DNA from: Caldisericota bacterium | Lineage (GTDB): Bacteria; Bipolaricaulota; Bipolaricaulia; Bipolaricaulales; Bipolaricaulaceae | Length of the DNA stretch: 8,963 nucleotides | Assembly (NCBI GenBank): GCA_013151115.1 | Contig: JAADIW010000152.1 | Location: 1 to 8,963 of the forward strand | Direction of reading: 5' to 3' | Shown: piece by piece, positions 1-5,854 of the stretch | Numbering within the stretch: the stretch's first letter is position 1 | How the letters are laid out: every line of letters begins with the position of its first letter | Made by a program: the position numbers and the translations under genes | The notes under the pieces: generated by a model | Seen by the model: the letters and a program-made list of their open reading frames with translations, nothing else | Databases searched by the model: none | What the model was told of the DNA's origin: nothing

Positions 1-1
1 C

Positions 2-445
2 GTCGCCGACGAGCCCGTCTCGATGCTGGACGCCTCGGTGCGGGTGGAGATCCTGCAGCTCCTCCAGGGGGTGCAGCGGGCCCACAACCTCGGTGTGGCC
101 TACATAACCCACGATCTCTCCACCGTGCGTTACTTCTCCGAACGGATCTTCGTGATGTACGCGGCGAAGCTGGTGGAGAAGGCACCGGTGAAGGAGCTGA
201 TCCGGAACCCCCTCCATCCCTACACCCAGGCCCTGCTCGACGCGATCCCCGACCCCGATCCCGAGAACGCGCACAAGTTCAAGGAGGTCCCCCCGGGGGA
301 GCCTCCCAGCCTGCTGCGGCCCCCGCCGGGCTGTCGTTTTCATCCCCGGTGCAAGCACAAGATCGAGGGGCTCTGCGATCGGGAGGTCCCGCCGGAGTTC
401 GAGCCCGATCCCGGGCATCACGTGTCCTGTTGGCTATACAGATGA
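2..445 (+). CDS. Oligopeptide/dipeptide ABC transporter ATP-binding protein, C-terminal part (5' end outside window)
   Basis: This is the C-terminal part of a cytoplasmic ATPase that powers peptide import by an Opp/Dpp-type ABC transporter. The frame is open from base 2 and reads VADEPVSMLD, which is Walker B followed by the D-loop. The H-loop histidine follows in YITHDLSTVRYF. Next comes the C-terminal extension typical of Opp/Dpp ATPases (NPLHPYTQALLDAIPDP, then GEPPSLLRPPPGCRFHPRC). Four cysteines lie in the tail with spacing C-x5-C-x7-C-x17-C. This tail is known to hold an iron-sulfur cluster in some OppD proteins; that it does so here is inference. Walker A and the signature motif lie upstream of the window. 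The DppD/OppD versus DppF/OppF assignment cannot be made. The stop codon overlaps the next start (ATGA), suggesting translational coupling into the downstream run. Confidence 0.93.
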   Translation, partial: VADEPVSMLDASVRVEILQLLQGVQRAHNLGVAYITHDLSTVRYFSERIFVMYAAKLVEKAPVKELIRNPLHPYTQALLDAIPDPDPENAHKFKEVPPGEPPSLLRPPPGCRFHPRCKHKIEGLCDREVPPEFEPDPGHHVSCWLYR

Positions 446-693
446 CGCGCCGGAGGTTTTGGACGCTGATCTCCGTCGCCCTCTCGCTGATGGTGGCGGC
501 GATCGTCCTCCCCTTCCTCATGGTGGTCAGGGTGATGCGCCCCAACGTCCCGTTGAGTTTCCTTTCCTATGCCATGTCGGTGACCGGGTTGGGGATCTCC
601 ATCTACGCCATCGCCCACTATTCCGTGGTCGAGGCATGGAAACGCCGTCGGAACCGACGGGACGTGGAGTTAAATGGCCCTGAGGGTCGGTGA
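442..693 (+). CDS. Small two-helix membrane protein, unknown function
   Basis: I do not recognise this 83-residue protein. It has a basic N-terminus (MTRRRFW), a hydrophobic helix at about residues 8-30, a short loop with two arginines (R30, R33), a second weaker helix at about residues 38-60, and a strongly basic C-terminus (KRRRNRR). The charge pattern favours both ends in the cytoplasm. The ATG at 442 is chosen because it overlaps the TGA of the transporter ATPase (ATGA) and gives a membrane protein directly. The open frame extends further upstream, but only as a shadow of the ATPase gene. There is no good Shine-Dalgarno site, so translation probably depends on coupling. Its 3' end overlaps the next gene by 20 bases, so it sits physically inside the operon between peptide import and 2-oxoacid oxidation. 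It could be a transporter or redox accessory factor; the sequence does not say. Confidence 0.7.
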   Translation: MTRRRFWTLISVALSLMVAAIVLPFLMVVRVMRPNVPLSFLSYAMSVTGLGISIYAIAHYSVVEAWKRRRNRRDVELNGPEGR

Positions 694-1084
694 CGTCGTA
701 GAAGCGACGCTCGTCGAGGTGCGCGAGGACGGCGCCCTGGTCTCCTGGGGCGAGGGGGAGGGCGTGCTCCCGCTGGAGGAGAGCGTAGGGGAATTGCGCC
801 CTGGGCAGCGGGTCCTCCTCAAGGTGATCGCCACCGACGCCTCGGGCAGACCCGTCTTCTCCCAGACGCGCCTGACGGACGCCGATCGCGAGCTATTCTC
901 GCTCCAGCGGGAAGCGGAGAGGCTACGGAAGCTCCTGCGGGAACGCGATCTCACCCCTCCGGACGGCCGGGACGTCCAGCGGCGGGAGCCCACGGTCGAG
1001 GAACGCTTGCTCCGTTGGATACACCAAGCGGAACGGGAGCTCGAGCGCCTCCGGCGCCGACGGCGCCGTTTCGGATTGCGGTGA
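674..1084 (+). CDS. S1-domain RNA-binding protein with C-terminal coiled coil
   Basis: A 136-residue cytoplasmic protein. Residues about 3-65 look like a single S1/OB-fold RNA-binding domain: VGDVVEATLVEVREDGALVSW opens it, LRPGQRVLLKVIATD follows, and the domain ends in a strand before FSQTRL. This matches the usual S1 pattern of a G-dense first strand and a late VGQxVxxKV-like strand. Residues about 67-92 and 107-130 are charged, leucine-spaced helices likely to form a coiled coil. They are split by a proline-containing linker (DLTPPDGRD), and the C-terminus is an arginine-rich tail (RRRRRRFGLR). The ATG at 674 has GGAG upstream and overlaps the preceding gene by 20 bases. The ferredoxin subunit starts 9 bases after its stop. 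The RNA-binding role is inferred from the fold, and no specific target can be named. It is much smaller than ribosomal protein S1 or polynucleotide phosphorylase. Confidence 0.75.
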   Translation: MALRVGDVVEATLVEVREDGALVSWGEGEGVLPLEESVGELRPGQRVLLKVIATDASGRPVFSQTRLTDADRELFSLQREAERLRKLLRERDLTPPDGRDVQRREPTVEERLLRWIHQAERELERLRRRRRRFGLR

Positions 1085-1090
1085 GGGAGG
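1085..1090 (+). promoter_or_regulatory. Strong Shine-Dalgarno site for the VOR delta subunit
   Basis: GGGAGG begins directly after the TGA of the S1-domain gene and lies 3 bases before the ATG at 1094; a second overlapping register (GGGAG) sits closer to the start. It is among the more purine-rich ribosome binding sites in the run and fixes the start of the ferredoxin subunit. Confidence 0.6.
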
Positions 1091-1093
1091 GAG

Positions 1094-1330
1094 ATGCCCA
1101 AGGGATTGGTGATCGTGGATAAGGAACGGTGCAAGGGCTGCGGCCTCTGCGTCGAGGCGTGCCCGTTCGGGGTCCTGGATCTCTCCTCCGAGTACAACTC
1201 GTCCGGCTACCGGGTGGTGTACATGGCACGCCCGGACAAATGCACCGGGTGTGCCGTCTGCGCCAACGTGTGTCCGGACGTGGCGCTCGAGGTCTACCGG
1301 GAGGAGAGCTCGGTGAAGGGGGCCGCATGA
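1094..1330 (+). CDS. vorD: 2-oxoacid:ferredoxin oxidoreductase, delta (2x[4Fe-4S] ferredoxin) subunit
   Basis: This is the electron-carrying subunit of a 2-oxoacid:ferredoxin oxidoreductase. It relays electrons from the thiamine pyrophosphate centre to external ferredoxin in the cytoplasm. The 78-residue protein has two complete [4Fe-4S] motifs. C13, C16, C19 and C23 lie in CKGCGLCVEACP, and C50, C53, C56 and C60 in CTGCAVCANVCP. Each site ends in CP as in bacterial-type two-cluster ferredoxins. The linker (SSEYNSSGYRVVYM) is typical of VOR/KOR delta subunits. Its stop overlaps the alpha subunit start (ATGA), and the delta-alpha-beta-gamma order matches many korDABC/vorDBAC operons. The vor name is preferred over kor from the alpha and beta subunits; the substrate is not proven. 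Confidence 0.92.
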   Translation: MPKGLVIVDKERCKGCGLCVEACPFGVLDLSSEYNSSGYRVVYMARPDKCTGCAVCANVCPDVALEVYREESSVKGAA

Positions 1331-2379
1331 AACGCGTCCTCATGCGGGGGAACGAGGCCATCGCCGAGGCCGCGATCCGTTCGGGTCTCAAATGCTACTT
1401 CTGTTACCCCATCACCCCCCAGGGCGAGCTCGTGGAGTACATGGCCCGTGAGCTCCCCAAGCGGGGCGGGGTTTTCCTGCAGGCGGAATCCGAGGTGGCT
1501 GCCATCAACATGGTCTACGGGGCCGCCGCCGCGGGGGTCCGCACCATGACCTCATCCTCATCCCCGGGGATCAGCCTCAAGCAGGAGGGGATCTCCTACA
1601 TCGCCATGGCACGCCTCCCCTGCGTGATCGTGAACATGATGCGGGGCGGGCCGGGGCTGGGGAATATCGCCCCCGCCCAGGGGGACTACTTCCAGGCCAC
1701 CAAGGGAGGGGGGCATGGCGATTACCGTCTCATCGTCCTCGCCCCCTCTTCGGTGCCCGAGGCGGCGGAGCTCGTGGGGCTCGCGTTCGACCTCTCCGAC
1801 AGGTATCGGGTGCCCGCCATGATCCTCGCCGACGGGATGATCGGCCAGATGATGGAGCCGGTGGCGCTCCCCGAGCCCGTGGATCCCGCGGAGATCCCCC
1901 CGCGGCCCTGGGCCGTCACCGGGGCGAAGGGGCGCCCCAAGAACGTGATCTCCTCCTTCGACCTCGAGCCCGAGGGCCTGAGGCGGATGAACCTCGTGCT
2001 CCAGGAAACCTATCGGGAGATCGAGCGCAACGAGGTCCGGTGGGAGGAGGTCGAGACCGAGGACGCGGAGCTCCTCCTCGTCGCCTACGGGACCATGGGA
2101 CGGATCGCGAAGACGGTGGTACGCCTGGCCCGGGAGGAGGGGCTCCCCGTGGGGCTCCTGCGGCCCATCACCCTCTGGCCCTTCCCCTACGGGCCCATCA
2201 GGGCCCTGGCCGAGCGGGTGAAGGCGGTCCTCACCGTGGAGCTCTCGGCGGGCCAGATGTGGGAGGACGTCCGGTTGGCGGTGGAAGGGCGGACGGAGAC
2301 GCCCTTCTACGGCGAGCTGGGGGGAGTGGTGCCCTCCCCCGGGCGGATCCTGGAAGAGGTGAGGCGATATGTCCGTTGA
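1327..2379 (+). CDS. vorB: 2-oxoacid:ferredoxin oxidoreductase alpha subunit, VorB family
   Basis: Alpha subunit of a thiamine pyrophosphate- and ferredoxin-dependent 2-oxoacid oxidoreductase that converts 2-oxoacids, probably branched-chain ones, plus CoA to acyl-CoA, CO2 and reduced ferredoxin. The 350-residue protein starts with VLMRGNEAIAEAAIRSG. It has the YPITP motif at residues 27-31, the QAESE segment with the conserved glutamate region at about 52-56, TSSSSPG at 75-81 and GGPGLG at 107-112. The C-terminal domain, from about residue 245, carries the LLVAYGTMGRIAK segment, followed by LRPITLWPFP, which is typical of the VorB branch. Length is normal for this family. The open frame runs upstream of 1327, but the ATG at 1327 overlaps the delta stop and gives the conserved N-terminus, so it is the start. 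The last 11 bases overlap the beta subunit. 2-oxoglutarate as substrate (KorA) is the main alternative. Confidence 0.93.
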   Translation: MKRVLMRGNEAIAEAAIRSGLKCYFCYPITPQGELVEYMARELPKRGGVFLQAESEVAAINMVYGAAAAGVRTMTSSSSPGISLKQEGISYIAMARLPCVIVNMMRGGPGLGNIAPAQGDYFQATKGGGHGDYRLIVLAPSSVPEAAELVGLAFDLSDRYRVPAMILADGMIGQMMEPVALPEPVDPAEIPPRPWAVTGAKGRPKNVISSFDLEPEGLRRMNLVLQETYREIERNEVRWEEVETEDAELLLVAYGTMGRIAKTVVRLAREEGLPVGLLRPITLWPFPYGPIRALAERVKAVLTVELSAGQMWEDVRLAVEGRTETPFYGELGGVVPSPGRILEEVRRYVR

Positions 2380-3136
2380 GCTGGCGATACCCAGGGGGTA
2401 CACGCGGGTCTTTTCGCGGCCCGCCGCCCTGAGCGAGGCCGGGTTCACCTACTGCCCCGGTTGTCACCATGGGATCATCACCCGGTTGGTGGCGGAGGCC
2501 ATCGACGAGCTGGGGATCCTGGAGCGGACGGTGGGCATCGCGCCGGTGGGATGCGCGGTGTTCCTGGACCGCTTCTTCAACTGCGATTTCGTGCAGGCGG
2601 CCCATGGTCGGGCCTGCGCCGTGGCCACGGGGATCAAGCGGGCCAGACCGGACCTGGTGGTGTTCACCTATCAGGGGGATGGGGATCTGGCCGCCATCGG
2701 CACCGCCGAGACGGTCCACGCCGCGAACCGCGGCGAGAACATCACCGTGATCTTCGTGAACAACGGGATCTACGGGATGACCGGGGGGGAGATGGCCCCC
2801 ACCACCCTCCCCGGCCAGCGCACCGTCACCACCCCCCGGGGACGGGAGCCCCGATCGCACGGATACCCGCTCAAGATCTCGGAGATGTTGGCCCAGCTCG
2901 ATGGCCCGGCGTATATCACCCGTCAGGCCGTCTTCGACTATCCCCACATCGTGAAGGCCAAGCGGGCGATCCTGAAGGCGTTTCGGAACCAACTCGAGGG
3001 GAAGGGCTTCTCCCTGGTGGAGATCCTCTCCACCTGCCCCACCAACTGGCGGATGTCGCCCGTGGAGGCCGGGAGGTGGGTGGCGGAGGAGGTATCCCGG
3101 TTTTACCCCCTGGGGGACCTGAAGGACACGGGATAG
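2369..3136 (+). CDS. vorA: 2-oxoacid:ferredoxin oxidoreductase beta subunit, VorA-like (TPP-binding)
   Basis: Thiamine pyrophosphate-binding catalytic subunit of the same complex. The 255-residue protein carries the CPGCHHG motif at residues 29-35, which contacts the cofactor region. HGRACAVATGIK lies at 79-90. The TPP/Mg signature GDGDLAAIG (103-111) leads to the paired asparagines at 131-132, and YGMTGG follows at 135-140. MAPTTLPGQ and the later SHGYPLKISEMLAQLDG and CPTNW segments match what I know of the VorA-like group better than pyruvate or 2-oxoglutarate beta subunits; this is family recall, not an alignment. The ATG at 2369 overlaps the alpha stop and has AGGTGAGG just upstream. The gamma subunit begins 2 bases after its stop. 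No key residue appears to be missing. Confidence 0.92.
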   Translation: MSVELAIPRGYTRVFSRPAALSEAGFTYCPGCHHGIITRLVAEAIDELGILERTVGIAPVGCAVFLDRFFNCDFVQAAHGRACAVATGIKRARPDLVVFTYQGDGDLAAIGTAETVHAANRGENITVIFVNNGIYGMTGGEMAPTTLPGQRTVTTPRGREPRSHGYPLKISEMLAQLDGPAYITRQAVFDYPHIVKAKRAILKAFRNQLEGKGFSLVEILSTCPTNWRMSPVEAGRWVAEEVSRFYPLGDLKDTG

Positions 3137-3138
3137 CG

Positions 3139-3687
3139 ATGGAGAAGAGCGTGGTGTTCGCGGGATTCGGCGGCCAGGGGATCTTGCTCGCGGGGAAGGT
3201 CCTCGCCCGGGCGGGGATGAACCGGGGGCTGGAGGTCACGTGGTTGCCGTCCTACGGCCCGGAGATGCGGGGCGGGACCGCCAACTGCACTGTGGTGGTG
3301 GCCGACGCCCCCATCGGCTCCCCGGTGGTGGACCGGCCCGATGCCCTGGTGGCCATGAACGCCCCCTCCCTCGACAGGTTCGAGCCCCGGGTGGCGGAGG
3401 GGGGCGTCATCGTGGTCAACAGCTCGCTGGTGAAGCGGGGGATCGGGCGGCCCGATGTGAGGGCGATTCCCGTCCCGGCCAACGACATCGCCGCCGAGCT
3501 CGGGAACCCCCGGGTGATCAACATGGTGGCCCTGGGGGCCCTGGTGCGGGCCTTGGCGGTGGTGTCCCTGGAGGACGTCGTGGCCGCCATGGAGGAGGAA
3601 CTCCGTGGGAAGGGCCGGGATGAGCTCATCGAGCTCAACCGGGAGGCCCTGCGGCGTGGTTTCTCCGAGGCGGAAAGATACACGTGA
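3139..3687 (+). CDS. vorC: 2-oxoacid:ferredoxin oxidoreductase gamma subunit
   Basis: Gamma subunit (182 residues) of the 2-oxoacid:ferredoxin oxidoreductase; this domain takes part in CoA binding in related enzymes. The N-terminus VVFAGFGGQGILLAGKVLA contains the family FGGQG signature (residues 10-14). PSYGPEMRGG at 37-46 is the second hallmark, and the C-terminal part has the usual NPRVINMVALGAL helix. The frame is open far upstream inside the beta gene, but the ATG at 3139, 2 bases after the beta stop, gives the canonical start. No strong Shine-Dalgarno site is seen, so coupling to the beta subunit is likely. It completes a four-subunit set with no gaps, so the complex is presumably functional. 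Its TGA overlaps a following ATG (TGATG) that begins a four-codon mini-frame. Confidence 0.93.
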   Translation: MEKSVVFAGFGGQGILLAGKVLARAGMNRGLEVTWLPSYGPEMRGGTANCTVVVADAPIGSPVVDRPDALVAMNAPSLDRFEPRVAEGGVIVVNSSLVKRGIGRPDVRAIPVPANDIAAELGNPRVINMVALGALVRALAVVSLEDVVAAMEEELRGKGRDELIELNREALRRGFSEAERYT

Positions 3688-3719
3688 TGGGCACCATGTA
3701 GCGCGTCGCGATCCCGGCG

Positions 3720-4253
3720 ATGGGGGAGTACGTATTCCGCGGACGGTTGATCTCGGTGCGGGTGGACGAGACCGAGCGAGGGCCCCGGGAAGTGGTGGAA
3801 CACCCCGGGGCGGTGGCGATCCTCGTCTTGGACGGGAAGGGCCGGGTGCTCATGGTGCGCCAGCACCGTTGTGGAGCGGGACGGGCGCTGTGGGAGATCC
3901 CCGCGGGTACCCTGGAGCCCGGGGAGAGCCCGTTGCGGTGTGCTCAGCGGGAGCTGTGGGAGGAGACGGGCCTCCGGGCCAAACGATGGCACAAATTGGG
4001 GGCCTTCTACACCTCTCCGGGGGTCATGGACGAGCTCATGCACCTCTTCCTCGCCGAGGGATTGGAGGGGGACCTGGGGCCGCAAGTGGAGGGGGAGATC
4101 GCGGAGCTACGCTTCCGGGATCCCCGGGAGGTCCTGGAGGAGGTCGCCCGCGGGGAGCCAGGGGATGGGAAGACCTTGGCCGCGTTGGCGTTCCTCCTCT
4201 CCCGCATGGGATCGGACGGGGAGACCTTGCCCCTCTTCGGGGACCCATCCTGA
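3720..4253 (+). CDS. Nudix hydrolase, ADP-ribose pyrophosphatase type
   Basis: A 177-residue cytoplasmic Nudix enzyme that probably hydrolyses ADP-ribose or a related nucleoside diphosphate sugar to AMP and a sugar phosphate. The Nudix box G-x5-E-x7-REUxEExGU is perfect at residues 63-85, with the metal-binding REL-x-EE segment at 77-82. P100, in YTSPG, lies 15 residues after the box, the position associated with ADP-ribose specificity. The N-terminal VFRGRLISVRVDE and HPGAVAI segments also match this subfamily. The start is limited by an in-frame TAG at 3699-3701, and ATG 3720 is the first usable start. It lacks a clear Shine-Dalgarno site. It lies 32 bases after vorC and may be co-transcribed as a housekeeping passenger; a direct link to 2-oxoacid oxidation is not evident. 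Confidence 0.9.
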   Translation: MGEYVFRGRLISVRVDETERGPREVVEHPGAVAILVLDGKGRVLMVRQHRCGAGRALWEIPAGTLEPGESPLRCAQRELWEETGLRAKRWHKLGAFYTSPGVMDELMHLFLAEGLEGDLGPQVEGEIAELRFRDPREVLEEVARGEPGDGKTLAALAFLLSRMGSDGETLPLFGDPS

Positions 4254-4275
4254 ATCTTTTTTTTCCGCCCGCGCG

Positions 4276-4285
4276 TAAACGTTTA
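4276..4285. promoter_or_regulatory. Candidate operator: perfect palindrome TAAACGTTTA upstream of the sugar kinase
   Basis: The 10-bp sequence is perfectly self-complementary with a central CG. It stands in a 53-base AT-richer gap (4254-4306) within very GC-rich DNA. LacI/GalR-family regulators of sugar genes commonly bind palindromes with a central CG flanked by A/T (AAACGTTT cores), so a sugar-responsive repressor is a reasonable guess. TAAAAT at 4284-4289 resembles a -10 box and overlaps the palindrome, which would suit repression. The upstream -35 match is poor, and the resulting leader would be very short. No regulator gene is in the window. Confidence 0.45.
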
Positions 4286-4295
4286 AAATGCCCTC

Positions 4296-4301
4296 GGGAG
4301 G
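4296..4301 (+). promoter_or_regulatory. Shine-Dalgarno site deciding the sugar kinase start
   Basis: GGGAGG lies 5 bases before ATG 4307. The kinase frame is open for about 700 bases further upstream, so this site, together with the conserved LLGIDVGT N-terminus, is what fixes the start. Confidence 0.65.
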
Positions 4302-4306
4302 CAGCG

Positions 4307-5854
4307 ATGGGGGAATTCCTGTTGGGGATCGACGTGGGGACGCAGGTGACGAAGGGGGTCCTGGTGCGGCCCACGGGCGCGGTGGTGGCGCAAGCATCCC
4401 GGGAATACGGGTTGTTGCATCCACAGCCCCTGTGGGCGGAGCAGTGGCCCGATGTGTGGCTCGACGCGGCCTGTGGGGTGATCCGGGACCTCGTCTCACG
4501 ACACGGATCCGATGCGGTGGCCGGGGTCTGTATCAGCGGGCTTTACGGGGGAAGCGGCGTCCCGTTGGACGAAAAGATGCGCCCCGTCCGCCCCTGCCTC
4601 ATCTGGATGGATCGGCGGGCCACGGCCGAGGTCCGCTGGATCATGGAGAACGTGGACCTTGACCGCCTGTTCGCCGTCACCGGGAACTGGGTGGACAGCT
4701 ACTACGGCTATACCAAGATCCTGTGGATCAAAAATCACGAGCCCGAGAGTTGGAAGAGGATAAAGCTCTTCCTACCCCCCAACGCTTACATCGTGTATCG
4801 GCTCACCGGCGCGGTGGCCATCGATCACTCCTCCGCCGGGAACCTAGGTGGGCTCTACGACATCCGCCGCCATACTTGGTCGGAGGAGATGGCCGAGCTC
4901 CTGGGGATCCCCCTCGCGATCCTGCCCCGGAGGATCGTGCCCTCGGCCGAGGTGGTGGGGGAGGTGACGGGGGAAGGGGCCCGGCTTTCGGGCCTCCGGC
5001 CCGGGACCCCGGTCCTCGCCGGTGGGATCGACGCCCCCATGGAGACCCTGGCCGCCGGTGCCTTCTCCCGGGGAGATAACGTGGCCATGATGGGGACCTC
5101 CACCTGTTGGGGGATCATCCACCGGGGGGAGGGGTTCGCCCGGGAGCTCGTTTCCATGCCCCACGTGATCCATCCGGACGAGCTCTATTACACCTGGGCC
5201 GGATCGGCCACCTCCGGTGCCCTCGTCCGTTGGTTCCGGGACCGCCTCGGCGCGGAGGAAGTGCGGGCGGCGGAACGCTCCGGGCGCGATCCCTACGCGA
5301 TCCTCGACGAGGCGGCGGCGACGGTGCCTCCGGGGTGCGAGGGCCTCGTGGCCCTGCCGTACTTCATGGGGGAGCGGGCGCCCCTATGGGATCCCGAGGC
5401 CCGGGGAGCGTTCGTGGGACTCACCCTCTCCCACACCAAAGCCCACCTCTTCCGGGCCTTGCTCGAGGCAGCCGCCTTCTCGCTGCGCCATGCCATCGAG
5501 GCGGGGGTCGGGGTGGGGCTTCCCCTCGCCGACGAGACGGTGGTGGTGGGGGGGGCGGCGAACTCACGCCTCTGGCTCCGGATCATCGCCGATGTCACCG
5601 GACGGCCCATCCGGGCCCTCAGGGGCGGCGTCGGGGCTCCCCTGGCCGACGCGCTCCTCGTGGGGCTCGCTACGGGCCTCGTCGATGGCCCTCGGGCGAT
5701 AAAGGGATGGATTTCCTACACCGACCCGGTCCGCCCCGATCCGGAGAGGCGGTCGGTTTACGAGCGTTACTACCGCCTCTACCGCCGCCTCTACCACGCC
5801 CTGGCGGACGCGCTACACGAGCTCTCCCGCCTGTCTCAGGAGAAGACGCGGTAA
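4307..5854 (+). CDS. FGGY-family carbohydrate kinase (ketose kinase; substrate undetermined)
   Basis: A 515-residue cytoplasmic ATP-dependent sugar kinase of the FGGY family (xylulokinase, fuculokinase, ribulokinase and relatives). It begins FLLGIDVGTQVTKGVLV, the phosphate-1 loop of the actin-like fold. PCLIWMDRRA follows at about residues 96-105. The likely catalytic base is D242, in GGIDAPMETLAAG. MGTS lies at 262-265, GERAPLWDPEARGAFVGL at 355-371 (FGGY signature region), and the ATP-binding GGAANSRLW at 415-423. The C-terminal helix is basic and tyrosine-rich (VYERYYRLYRRLYHAL). Length is typical. Residues do not identify the sugar, but convergence with a fucose/arabinose isomerase-type gene suggests it phosphorylates the ketose that enzyme makes. 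It has its own putative promoter/operator region. The last 19 bases overlap the isomerase gene on the other strand. Confidence 0.92.
   Translation: MGEFLLGIDVGTQVTKGVLVRPTGAVVAQASREYGLLHPQPLWAEQWPDVWLDAACGVIRDLVSRHGSDAVAGVCISGLYGGSGVPLDEKMRPVRPCLIWMDRRATAEVRWIMENVDLDRLFAVTGNWVDSYYGYTKILWIKNHEPESWKRIKLFLPPNAYIVYRLTGAVAIDHSSAGNLGGLYDIRRHTWSEEMAELLGIPLAILPRRIVPSAEVVGEVTGEGARLSGLRPGTPVLAGGIDAPMETLAAGAFSRGDNVAMMGTSTCWGIIHRGEGFARELVSMPHVIHPDELYYTWAGSATSGALVRWFRDRLGAEEVRAAERSGRDPYAILDEAAATVPPGCEGLVALPYFMGERAPLWDPEARGAFVGLTLSHTKAHLFRALLEAAAFSLRHAIEAGVGVGLPLADETVVVGGAANSRLWLRIIADVTGRPIRALRGGVGAPLADALLVGLATGLVDGPRAIKGWISYTDPVRPDPERRSVYERYYRLYRRLYHALADALHELSRLSQEKTR

Noticed and set aside
1558..2448. 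Long minus-strand open frame (about 296 codons) opposite vorB
   Set aside because: Its protein is rich in P, G, H, R and E with no recognisable motif, typical of antisense frames in GC-rich genes. The plus-strand gene has clear family motifs throughout.
3252..4085. Long minus-strand open frame across vorC and the Nudix gene
   Set aside because: It spans two well-supported genes on the other strand and has no motif, so it is a GC-driven shadow.
4227..4256. TTGCCC/TGAATC as a -35/-10 promoter pair for the kinase
   Set aside because: Spacing is acceptable, but both boxes match poorly. The TAAAAT at 4284-4289 is a better -10, and neither can be confirmed by eye.
4230..4264. Possible terminator after the Nudix gene: CCCC/GGGG stem followed by a T8 tract at 4257-4264
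   Set aside because: The stem is only 4 bp and lies about 14 bases before the T tract, inside the Nudix coding end. This is too weak to call an intrinsic terminator, although the T tract itself is real.
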